A stretch of 64,000 nt of DNA from Sipunculus nudus (taxonomy: Eukaryota > Annelida > Sipuncula > Golfingiida > Sipunculidae): NCBI GenBank assembly GCA_026874595.1, contig CM049308.1, forward strand, positions 20,687,867-20,751,866, given 5' to 3'. Below, in pieces: positions 43,901 through 46,977 of this stretch. Made by a program: the position numbers and the translations under genes. Numbering within the stretch: position 1 is the first letter of the stretch; every line of letters begins with the position of its first letter. Below the pieces are notes generated by a model, which was not told where the DNA came from, did no database searches, and worked only from the letters and a program-made list of their open reading frames with translations.

Positions 43901-44445
43901 AATATGCATTATTTGCTTAGTTATAATGCTTGCACAATCAAACTTACAGCGTGCAGCAGGAAGAGCCCTATTTAATCATACAATTTTTGGTAATTGTATA
44001 TTTGTCTATATGTGTATATATGTGTGTGTATATATATATAATGAAAATGTTACAATCAATTATAGCATATTTATTCTCGAATTAAAAAACAGTCCGAAAA
44101 GAAAAATCTTTAATTTTAACTGCAAACGTTCTTTGCACATTAAATCACCACCGCTTCTGACTCTCTTTGACCGTTTGTTCTCCTTATTGCCTTATACACA
44201 GATAAAAATAATTAATCAATATATGAAAAACTCATATGATTACAAACATGTCCTTTTTTTTCTAACGAATGCAGGGTATCGGTGAGCCACCGTTTCATTT
44301 GGCTAATTCTGTCATCCAAGCCGTCAGATCCGCCATATCAGCTGTCAGAAAGCAGAACCAATTGACCGGAAGTTTCCGTCTTGACTGTCCCGCAACAGCT
44401 GAGAGAATTCGAATGGCGTGTGGAGAAGTTCTCACGTCCGAATAA
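7521..44445 (+). CDS. XDH-like: Xanthine dehydrogenase/oxidase-like gene, copy 1 (34 coding exons, 1261 aa)
   Basis: Molybdo-flavoprotein of purine catabolism (hypoxanthine to xanthine to urate) by homology; XDH is normally a cytosolic homodimer. I joined 34 exons by reading frame, splice sites and family motifs; all junctions are in phase and the sum is 3786 nt, somewhat short against about 1330 residues in the family. Domain order is intact: two 2Fe-2S clusters (Cys46/51/54/76 and Cys116/119/151/153), FAD domain (about 190-500), molybdenum domain (about 510-1261). Kept molybdenum-site residues (bovine numbering in brackets): Gln731 (767), Glu762 (802), Arg872 (880), Phe914 (914), Gln1001 (1040), Glu1209 (1261); Glu plus Arg is the XDH rather than aldehyde-oxidase signature. 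Changed: first cluster loop, GGGF of GGGFGGKE, Phe1009/Thr1010 equivalents, FAD motifs. Start chosen because ATG at 7521 matches copy 2 and opens the first beta-strand. Homology is certain; catalytic competence is uncertain. Confidence 0.92.
7575..8227 (+). other. Intron 1 of copy 1 (653 bp)
   Basis: Contains a (CA)n(TA)n microsatellite at 7595-7645. The remainder is homologous to parts of the much longer intron 1 of copy 2, so this short form is probably close to ancestral. Confidence 0.85.
8228..8285 (+). CDS. XDH-like: XDH copy 1 exon 2 (residues 19-38)
   Basis: Encodes [19 protein letters not shown] plus one base of the next codon. It corresponds to the family segment with DPxTTLLxYLR. 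The donor is GTATCCTTTA, an exact U12-type 5' splice site, not a U2 donor. Confidence 0.9.
8462..8905. repeat. Inverted repeat pair, about 50-60 bp arms
   Basis: The plus-strand arm at 8826-8888 (ATTGGAGTTGGAACCAGTCT ... GATGGCGTTGTG) is the reverse complement of the arm at about 8480-8530. The spacer is about 300 bp. In copy 2 the left part is replaced by unrelated sequence, so the structure is specific to copy 1. Confidence 0.65.
9514..9960. promoter_or_regulatory. Cluster of five palindromic CRE motifs (TGACGTCA) in intron 2
   Basis: Exact TGACGTCA at 9514, 9532, 9902, 9913 and 9953. The first two are conserved, with the same spacing, in copy 2 (60351 and 60369). TGACGTCA is the CREB/ATF palindrome; a role as an intronic enhancer is an inference. 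Confidence 0.45.
9576..10446. other. 871-bp segment present in copy 1 and absent in copy 2, flanked by 11-bp direct repeats
   Basis: GAAAGGTGTCA occurs at 9565-9575 and 10436-10446; copy 2 has one such site (GAAAGTTGTCA, 60402-60412) with no intervening DNA. This is either an insertion with target duplication in copy 1 or a microhomology deletion in copy 2. The segment carries three of the five CRE palindromes. Confidence 0.75.
11418..11550. repeat. Degenerate 22-25-bp minisatellite containing TTACAG
   Basis: Four to six imperfect units related to GCGACGTTTAGATTCCTTACA. A matching block occurs in copy 2 at 61775-61868. Each unit carries a TTACAG/TTTACAG acceptor-like hexamer. Confidence 0.7.
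11902..12327. repeat. Large foldback: about 140-bp inverted arms, 143-bp spacer
   Basis: The left arm 11902-12044 and right arm 12188-12327 are reverse complements at roughly 75-80% by eye (shared: GACATCGTTTCGTGT, CACTGCAGTGTATAACC, ACAGAGCACAGA). Copy 2 keeps only the left arm (62220-62366); the right arm and spacer are deleted there. No coding content. Confidence 0.8.
13778..13871 (+). CDS. XDH-like: XDH copy 1 exon 3 (residues 38-69), first 2Fe-2S cluster
   Basis: Encodes [18 protein letters not shown] followed by [13 protein letters not shown]. Three cluster ligands Cys46, Cys51 and Cys54 keep the C-x4-C-x2-C spacing, but the near-invariant LGCGEGGCGAC has become [11 protein letters not shown]. 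Copy 2 carries the same altered residues, so this is not a sequencing error. Donor GTAACC, phase 2. Confidence 0.9.
13872..15003 (+). other. Intron 3 of copy 1
   Basis: AT-rich, with homopolymer A runs near 14235-14263. Small open frames at 14278-14495 look accidental. Nothing else recognised. Confidence 0.7.
15004..15112 (+). CDS. XDH-like: XDH copy 1 exon 4 (residues 69-105), fourth ligand of first cluster
   Basis: Encodes [20 protein letters not shown] then [17 protein letters not shown]. Cys76 is the fourth ligand of the first cluster. TTVEGVGS and VQ match the family (TTVEGIGS..HPVQ). Donor GTATTT, phase 0. Confidence 0.93.
15113..15385 (+). other. Unique 5' part of intron 4
   Basis: AT-rich intron sequence before the amplified exon-5 array. 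No other feature seen. Confidence 0.7.
16517..16665 (-). repeat. Inverted block inside the exon 5 array
   Basis: GAAGCCGCACTGAGTCCC occurs twice on the plus strand here, the reverse complement of the unit core. About one and a half units of the GTGATGATTATGTACAC type lie on the minus strand, flanked on both sides by plus-strand units, and both junctions lie in TTTAACTCC-type sequence. Confidence 0.85.
17295..18101 (+). repeat. Three 269-bp higher-order repeats
   Basis: Starts at 17295, 17564 and 17833, each made of three 90-bp-type units with one base lost, ending in ATGTACACGGTATAATGTAA or a close variant. They are almost identical, showing recent unequal exchange. Confidence 0.88.
18102..19490 (+). 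repeat. Two 809-bp higher-order repeats (second incomplete)
   Basis: 18102-18910 and 18911 onward share unit-by-unit private variants (for example ATTAAGTTCTTACAG, CACTATGTTCACTG, CTTACGGGAAGGCC), so nine-unit blocks were copied together. The second copy is interrupted at 19480-19490, where TTCTAATAGG replaces TTCTTACAGG. Confidence 0.88.
19669..19795 (+). CDS. XDH-like: XDH copy 1 exon 5 (residues 106-148), start of second 2Fe-2S cluster
   Basis: Genuine exon 5: [20 protein letters not shown] then [22 protein letters not shown]. Cys116 and Cys119 are ligands of the second cluster; array units have Tyr in place of Cys119. SMYTLLRN is a family hallmark. The reading frame stays open upstream to about 19552, so use of the acceptor at 19579 would add exactly 30 residues. 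The donor GTTCGT is weak. Ends in phase 1. Confidence 0.93.
20056..20167 (-). mobile_element. Possible Helitron-like terminus, copy A
   Basis: On the minus strand it begins A|TCTATATATTAATAGCG. It is paired with a second copy 1.8 kb away in the same orientation. Only terminus-like features support this; no Rep/helicase was seen. Confidence 0.3.
21835..21946 (-). mobile_element. Possible Helitron-like terminus, copy B
   Basis: Diverged homologue of 20056-20167 in the same orientation, ending at the same TATATAGAT boundary. The shared boundary implies element ends rather than a random duplication. Confidence 0.3.
22196..22257 (+). CDS. XDH-like: XDH copy 1 exon 6 (residues 148-168), completes second 2Fe-2S cluster
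   Basis: Encodes [20 protein letters not shown] plus K. Cys151 and Cys153 are the last two cluster ligands (family: [12 protein letters not shown]; here Ala replaces Pro). The acceptor follows TTTTTTTTAAG; the donor GTCGCA is poor. Ends in phase 0. Confidence 0.93.
22663..22728 (+). CDS. XDH-like: XDH copy 1 exon 7 (residues 169-190)
   Basis: Encodes [20 protein letters not shown] plus EQ. Equivalent to the variable Cys-rich linker between the Fe-S and FAD domains (vertebrates: NPNCCMNQ). Acceptor TTTTTTCAG, donor GTGAGT. Confidence 0.85.
23388..23456 (+). CDS. XDH-like: XDH copy 1 exon 8 (residues 191-213)
   Basis: Encodes [20 protein letters not shown] plus ELQ, matching the family segment P-x-D-P-[ST]-QEPIFPPEL at the start of the FAD domain. 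Donor GTACGT, phase 0. The left boundary rests on phase and an ATTCAAG acceptor, so it is less certain than the right. Confidence 0.82.
23889..24030 (+). CDS. XDH-like: XDH copy 1 exon 9 (residues 214-261), FAD-binding domain
   Basis: Contains [19 protein letters not shown] and IIAGNTQMG, the equivalents of VTWIQ..TLxELLxLK and VVGNTEIG. The following IEMKFKN loop of the family is missing at the exon 9/10 junction. Donor GTAAGT, phase 1. Confidence 0.9.
24368..24544 (+). CDS. XDH-like: XDH copy 1 exon 10 (residues 261-320), FAD-binding domain
   Basis: Starts [19 protein letters not shown] and ends with [20 protein letters not shown]. Equivalent to the segment of vertebrate XDH from KNMLFP to GAACPLSIVEKTL; weakly conserved. 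Donor GTGGGT, phase 1. Confidence 0.85.
25071..25138 (+). CDS. XDH-like: XDH copy 1 exon 11 (residues 320-342)
   Basis: Encodes [20 protein letters not shown] plus NMA, equivalent to the helix before the FAD pyrophosphate loop (FAGKQVKSVA). Acceptor TTGTACAG, donor GTAAGT, phase 0. Confidence 0.87.
25725..26094. repeat. 185-bp tandem dimer in intron 11
   Basis: Two head-to-tail units (25725-25909 and 25910-26094), over 90% identical, each with TTGTGCTCTAGGTATAATAA and CCGTTTTCACC. Unrelated in sequence to the 189-bp satellite at the left edge. Confidence 0.9.
26290..26377 (+). CDS. XDH-like: XDH copy 1 exon 12 (residues 343-372), degenerate FAD pyrophosphate loop
   Basis: Encodes [20 protein letters not shown] plus DAVCYAGAY. 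The family motif SVGGNIITASPISDLNP is recognisable, but Asn of GGNI is replaced and a residue is lost before SDL. Donor GTAAGT, phase 1. Confidence 0.88.
26545..26780 (+). mobile_element. tRNA-derived SINE in intron 12
   Basis: Pol III A box near 26552-26568 (GGATAACTGAGTGGTAAA) and B box GGTTCGATTCC at 26600-26610, followed by a tRNA-unrelated body with GTCCTCCGGTTTCCTCC and an A-rich tail with AAATAAATGAAG. The tRNA part lacks a closed acceptor stem and is followed by the body, so it is a SINE rather than a tRNA gene. Same strand as the host gene. Confidence 0.82.
26991..27088 (+). CDS. XDH-like: XDH copy 1 exon 13 (residues 372-404)
   Basis: Encodes [20 protein letters not shown] then [13 protein letters not shown]; equivalent to R.V.M..FFPGYRKTLL.PEEILLSIEIP. 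The FFPGYR element is not recognisable. Donor GTAAAA, phase 0. Confidence 0.85.
27438..27616 (+). CDS. XDH-like: XDH copy 1 exon 14 (residues 405-464), end of FAD domain
   Basis: Starts [20 protein letters not shown] and includes [16 protein letters not shown]. Equivalent to FKQASRREDDIAKV and the LALCYGGM region; strongly diverged, with CYGGMA reduced to ISIGGLA. The donor GTATGA is chosen by phase. Confidence 0.8.
28356..28497 (+). CDS. XDH-like: XDH copy 1 exon 15 (residues 464-511)
   Basis: Contains [20 protein letters not shown] then [12 protein letters not shown]; equivalent to the family helix DFRCTLTLSFFFKFYLTVLQ. Acceptor TTATTTCAG, donor GTAATA, phase 0. Confidence 0.84.
29318..29480 (+). 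CDS. XDH-like: XDH copy 1 exon 16 (residues 512-566), start of molybdenum domain
   Basis: Contains [20 protein letters not shown] then [11 protein letters not shown], a clear match to the conserved VGRPLPH..A..QASGEAVYCDDIP. Donor GTAAAT, phase 1. Confidence 0.95.
30040..30420 (+). pseudogene. 3' fragment of a non-LTR (LINE) retrotransposon in intron 16
   Basis: 30055-30126 translates as a [16 protein letters not shown]-type segment; after a frameshift, 30175-30365 contains [20 protein letters not shown] and [11 protein letters not shown]. These are the typical C-terminal tail of Jockey/CR1-class reverse-transcriptase proteins (HWLPV ... FxxxAxxxWNxLP ... FKxxLK). Truncated and frameshifted. 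Confidence 0.7.
30660..30829 (+). CDS. XDH-like: XDH copy 1 exon 17 (residues 566-622)
   Basis: Contains [35 protein letters not shown] and DEIFAKDK. Matches the molybdenum domain I segment (S.RAHAKI.SID..A...PGV..F....DVPG...FAKDK). Acceptor TTTCCTCAG, donor GTACGT, phase 0. Confidence 0.94.
31299..31408. repeat. Hairpin-forming inverted repeat in intron 17
   Basis: Arms of about 38 bp: left ATTCACTACGCTACGGCCTT ... CGGCTA, right TAGCCG ... AGGCCGAAGCGTAGTGAAT, with about 90% complementarity and a spacer near 35 bp. It resembles a tiny MITE or foldback. Confidence 0.8.
31721..31843 (+). CDS. XDH-like: XDH copy 1 exon 18 (residues 623-663)
   Basis: Encodes [20 protein letters not shown] through [16 protein letters not shown]. 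Matches [32 protein letters not shown].IE. Donor GTAAAC, phase 0. Confidence 0.95.
31844..33654 (+). other. Intron 18, including a long G-rich tract
   Basis: No exon recognised. 33160-33193 is nearly pure G on the plus strand with single T interruptions. Small open frames at 32339-32587 and 32537-32803 (minus) look accidental. Confidence 0.65.
33655..33876 (+). CDS. XDH-like: XDH copy 1 exon 19 (residues 664-737), Moco ligand Gln731
   Basis: Contains [20 protein letters not shown] and [19 protein letters not shown]. Matches [38 protein letters not shown]. Gln731 corresponds to bovine Gln767 beside the molybdenum. Donor GTTAGT, phase 0. Confidence 0.96.
34208..34271 (+). CDS. XDH-like: XDH copy 1 exon 20 (residues 738-759)
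   Basis: Encodes [20 protein letters not shown] plus I and the first base of Gly759. Matches SFVAKMLGVPANRIVVRVKRMG. Donor GTACGT, phase 1. In the family the next residues are GGGFGGKE. Confidence 0.92.
34632..34689 (+). CDS. XDH-like: XDH copy 1 exon 21 (residues 759-778), shortened GGGFGGKE loop
   Basis: Encodes [19 protein letters not shown] plus part of Lys778. Glu762 corresponds to bovine Glu802, but four residues in front (GGGF-equivalent, including Phe798) are absent. Acceptor TTCTAAAACAG, donor GTAAGC, phase 2. An overlooked 12-bp microexon between 34272 and 34631 cannot be excluded. Confidence 0.85.
34690..35766 (+). other. Intron 21, with an AATTCCAATT-rich tract
   Basis: 34825-34935 and 35260-35360 are made of imperfect (CAATTCAATTCCAATTCATT)-like repeats. 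No exon or known element recognised. Confidence 0.6.
35767..35854 (+). CDS. XDH-like: XDH copy 1 exon 22 (residues 778-807)
   Basis: Encodes [20 protein letters not shown] then [25 protein letters not shown] is diagnostic of the family; here RHPF is replaced by SHGM. Donor GTAAGG, phase 0. Confidence 0.95.
35885..36000 (-). mobile_element. tRNA-derived SINE fragment, copy 1 of a pair (intron 22)
   Basis: On the minus strand it has an A box like TAGCGAAGCGGTTGGAACG and a B box GGGTTCGAATCCC (35909-35921), followed by CGGATCGGCCCAGTATTTTC. A diverged second copy follows at 36150. The family is related to the elements at 51049-51430. Confidence 0.7.
36150..36260 (-). mobile_element. tRNA-derived SINE fragment, copy 2 of a pair (intron 22)
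   Basis: Same body as 35885-36000 in the same orientation, with a damaged B box (GGGTCGAATTCC). Both copies are flanked by GTCACCCCGT and GGGGAAAATA. Confidence 0.68.
36655..36852. repeat. Imperfect (TAC)n trinucleotide tract
   Basis: Runs of ACTACTACT interrupted by ACC, GCC and TTACT variants over about 200 bp within intron 22. Noncoding in context. Confidence 0.92.
37000..37086 (+). CDS. XDH-like: XDH copy 1 exon 23 (residues 808-836)
   Basis: Encodes [20 protein letters not shown] then GHIEDLSPL. Equivalent to VGFMKTGTVVALEVDHFSN.GNT.DLS. Acceptor TTTTGCAG, donor GTAAAG, phase 0. Confidence 0.9.
37939..38130 (+). CDS. XDH-like: XDH copy 1 exon 24 (residues 837-900), substrate Arg872
   Basis: Contains [20 protein letters not shown] and [17 protein letters not shown]. 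Matches CYKIPN.R..G..CKTNLPSNTAFRGFGGPQ. Arg872 corresponds to bovine Arg880 (purine recognition). FGVPQ replaces FGGPQ. Donor GTAAAT, phase 0. Confidence 0.96.
38499..38644 (+). CDS. XDH-like: XDH copy 1 exon 25 (residues 901-949)
   Basis: Starts [20 protein letters not shown] and includes [16 protein letters not shown] and EVEEFNR. Equivalent to RKNLY.EGD.THFNQ..EG.TLPRCW.EC. Phe914 aligns with bovine Phe914, which stacks on the purine. The acceptor lies directly after a long TA microsatellite. Donor GTAGGT, phase 2. Confidence 0.9.
39097..39178 (+). CDS. XDH-like: XDH copy 1 exon 26 (residues 949-976), altered substrate-channel segment
   Basis: Encodes [20 protein letters not shown] then LPPPLNQ. 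Matches W.KRG..I.P.KFGISFTVPFLNQ. Aligning on LNQ, bovine Phe1009 and Thr1010 become Gly969 and Leu970. Acceptor TTTTTTTCAG, donor GTAATC, phase 0. Confidence 0.91.
39812..40003. repeat. Dispersed repeat copy in intron 26
   Basis: Related to a copy in intron 31 (about 42735-42870): both run from a CCTCGGT boundary through a TGACRCCAG/TGACATCAG area to GTCACG..GTCC..AC..AATGGAA. Function and class unknown. Confidence 0.5.
40215..40313 (+). CDS. XDH-like: XDH copy 1 exon 27 (residues 977-1009), Moco-contact GQG
   Basis: Contains [20 protein letters not shown] and [13 protein letters not shown]. Gln1001 of MGQG corresponds to bovine Gln1040, which contacts the pterin. Strongly conserved. Donor GTATGT, phase 0. 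Confidence 0.97.
40536..40664 (+). CDS. XDH-like: XDH copy 1 exon 28 (residues 1010-1052)
   Basis: Encodes [20 protein letters not shown] then [20 protein letters not shown]. Matches VASRALKIP.SKI.ISET.T..VPN...TAAS.S.DLNG.AV. Ser replaces the usual Glu of SET. Donor GTTGGT, phase 0. Confidence 0.96.
41086..41160 (+). CDS. XDH-like: XDH copy 1 exon 29 (residues 1053-1077)
   Basis: Encodes [20 protein letters not shown] then TWEEW. Matches AC..L..RL.P.K..NP.G.WE.W. Donor GTGCGT, phase 0. Confidence 0.95.
41963..42015 (+). CDS. XDH-like: XDH copy 1 exon 30 (residues 1078-1095)
   Basis: Encodes [18 protein letters not shown]. Matches V.AAY...VSLSATGFY. The following family loop (about 10 residues) is shorter here. 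Donor GTAAGT, phase 2. Confidence 0.9.
42379..42454 (+). CDS. XDH-like: XDH copy 1 exon 31 (residues 1095-1120)
   Basis: Encodes [20 protein letters not shown] then TGAHQ. Matches [24 protein letters not shown]. Acceptor TATTTTAG, donor GTGAGC, phase 0. Confidence 0.95.
42735..42870. repeat. Dispersed repeat copy in intron 31
   Basis: Homologous to part of intron 26 (39812-40003), with shared CCGAAGTACA/GCCGAAGTAAA-type end. Followed by a C/A homopolymer tract at 42905-42927. Confidence 0.5.
43148..43234 (+). CDS. XDH-like: XDH copy 1 exon 32 (residues 1121-1149)
   Basis: Encodes [20 protein letters not shown] then GQIEGAFVQ, nearly identical to the family core. Donor GTATAT, phase 0. Confidence 0.97.
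43675..43842 (+). CDS. XDH-like: XDH copy 1 exon 33 (residues 1150-1205), GC donor
   Basis: Contains [19 protein letters not shown] and [20 protein letters not shown], ending KAVYSSK. The donor is AAG|GCGAGT: placing the junction here restores SKGIGEPP, one-for-one with the family SKAVGEPP, so this is a GC-AG intron. Confidence 0.93.
44275..44445 (+). CDS. XDH-like: XDH copy 1 exon 34 (residues 1206-1261 and stop), catalytic Glu
   Basis: Encodes [20 protein letters not shown] and ends [19 protein letters not shown]. Glu1209 corresponds to the catalytic base Glu1261 of bovine XDH. It terminates about 20 residues earlier than vertebrate XDH. The stop codon TAA overlaps an AATAAA hexamer (44441-44446). 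Confidence 0.95.
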   Translation, partial: GIGEPPFHLANSVIQAVRSAISAVRKQNQLTGSFRLDCPATAERIRMACGEVLTSE

Positions 44446-45114
44446 ATATCCCTTAATCTCACCAACATAACTTTTAAGTTGCACTTTGTAGGAAAACATA
44501 TTTTAAAAACAGAAAATTAAAGAGACGATAGCGCCATCATTTCATACAACAGATAAAGCTATCAGAGATGAATGAGCACAATAATTTTCAATGGAACCCT
44601 TGCGTAAAGTGTGGGATCAGAGCTTTTGTAAAATATTTACTCAAGATGGACTGATTGCAGTGAAATATTAAACCCCGAAGAAACATTTATGGTAAGCCTG
44701 GTTTCGTTACTTTGTTCTCTAACATGAATTTGTGTAAATTTGATACATTATTTCAATTCTGAGGTCCGGAATTATTCAACAATATTCGACAGCCTTGAAC
44801 ACGTTCAGAGTGCTAATCACGTTTTCGCTGGGTAGTGCATCGAGCGAAAATCACTGACTCACTGAGAATTCATGGATGGTATACGTCAATATATGTTGTA
44901 CAATGTCCAAGGTTGAAATTGTATAATTGACGTTATAATATATCTGTCACAAGTATCAATAACTGTGGCGGCATTTTCCCCCTTTGACACAAGATTATGA
45001 TTAGCAGTCAGACTGGCATGCAATCCAATGTCCAGAACTGCACTGTAATCTCGACGAGAACGCAAAGATTTTCTTCATTTTTGACAACGCCTCACACCCT
45101 ACTTGTAAGCTGTA

Positions 45115-45120
45115 AATAAA
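45115..45120 (+). terminator. Probable polyadenylation signal of XDH copy 1
   Basis: AATAAA in CTGTAAATAAACCTG, followed about 20 bp later by a GT-rich tract (CTGTTTGTGTGCTTTC). It would give a 3' UTR near 700 bp. Confidence 0.45.
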
Positions 45121-46795
45121 CCTGATCGAGCTCTTTATCTGTTTGTGTGCTTTCTAATTAGGGGCCCATGGTTCACGGACCTCAGGTGAACTTTGTGACA
45201 ATTTAGCAAATGCAAAATGTACTATTTTTATATATATTATCATTTGAAAAGCTAATAGGAACTGGCCATGCTATTGGGGATAATTAAATACTATTTTTTA
45301 TGCACTACGTCAAAGATCTAGGAGCCTCTCAAGGTCAGATATTTGTATAACTATCAGTAATACAACTATGTAACAGCAATATGTGGGTAACATACCAACT
45401 GCGAAATATGAAACCCTGTAAAATATAGAATAAGGAAGAAAGTGGAGATGAGCCATAGTATAACAGTGCTGTAAACAATTAAACTTTTACTTTTTCAAAT
45501 TAGCATTAACCAATTCTGATGTTGTACTCTGTAATATATGAAAATTGTGGCCTCAAACCATTTAATCGTGGAGAAAAGGTGATTTACTGAAGAGTTATAT
45601 GAAAGGATATATCTAATAAACATAAAATGTGTAAAAATAATTAAAAATAAAAAAAACAGTTAACACAGATGGTCAAATGAACTTAAAATCATAGGGTTAT
45701 GGTAGCCTGCCTTAAGATATAAGGCTGAAATGCCACAAAATATACACCAAATAGCGAGTTATATTTCATCATTCTTTTAAAAGCATTTCATTCAGGACAT
45801 CAATTTAATTAATAGTTCAAGAAATAACAAATTCAAACATTTTAATCATGGACAAAAGTACCGCCTCTCATAACCTGTATGATAGATGACATGTATAATT
45901 TATAAGATAGAACATAATACAAGCTGTTTACTTAAAGTATAGCCTGCAAAACACTTGCACTTTATTCTATCCATAAAAGTGGATTTTTATTGACAAGGTG
46001 TTTTAATGTAACTATCAAACCTTAAAATGTGTCAATCGCTGGAAGAATTTAATGTTATATTATTTAATTTTTTTTAATTAAATAAATAATTTTAAATCTG
46101 TATTATGTAGAGCATGGGATTAAAGATCAGGAAAAAAAACTTAAAAACTTAAAACCTAATATATCCATCATATGAATCAACAGTGCATACAGGAAAGTAA
46201 TGTGCCATGGTCAAAGTTGGGCAGATTTAAGGTAATTATTATACATTTATACTAATAACTTAAGCAAAATTTCAATTATATGTTTGAAACCGGCTTTTAA
46301 GCAAGTTAAGTGAGTAAATAATTTTCCTGTTTTTTGACATTGTGTGCATTATGTTCAGGCCCATAGCAATTTACGCAATATTGAACTAACTGCTAGCATG
46401 TACATAGGAAATATATGCAGAAACAGTTTTGCCAAATATTGACAAGTTGTTTTCATGGTGTGCAGAGGAACATTAGGTTTTTAATGGAAAAATGTGATTT
46501 TTTCCTTAATATTTCGAAGGAACGAAGTCCCAGTGACCCAGTTTTCGGTTTGTTAGGAGAACTTATGGACATCTAACTGTAGAATTGTTTATTTCAAAAC
46601 GTGCCTTTTTAAAGGACGTCTGGACGGCACGCCGGACAAAAGACCACCATTTTACCGCTCTCTGTGGTCTACTAGCGGGCATCGCATAGGATCAAAGCAC
46701 AGAACGTGAGTTTGATTATCCGCCGAGGACCCGTGGGATTTTTCGAACTCAGCTCAAGCTGAGCTCTGTAGCCTGATAGGAAGGCCGTACCAACA

Positions 46796-46977
46796 GCATT
46801 TATATTTGCTATTTATTAATCATGTGACCATTTAAGCCAACAGCCATTTAAGCCAAGAGCATTTATATTTGCTATTTATTAATCATGTGACCATTTAAGC
46901 CAACAGCCATTTAAGCCAACAGCATTTAAATTTGCTATTTATTAATCATGTGACCATTTAAGCCAATTATAGAGGTC
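46796..46977. repeat. 63-bp tandem repeat, about 2.9 units
   Basis: Units start at 46796, 46859 and 46922, with the core TTGCTATTTATTAATCATGT and CATTTAAGCCAACAG; the core phrase is itself internally repeated. Confidence 0.9.

Noticed and set aside
43926-44274. Open frame before exon 34 as coding
   Set aside because: Low-complexity TG/TA content and no homology; the GC-AG junction restores the conserved SKxxGEPP motif directly.
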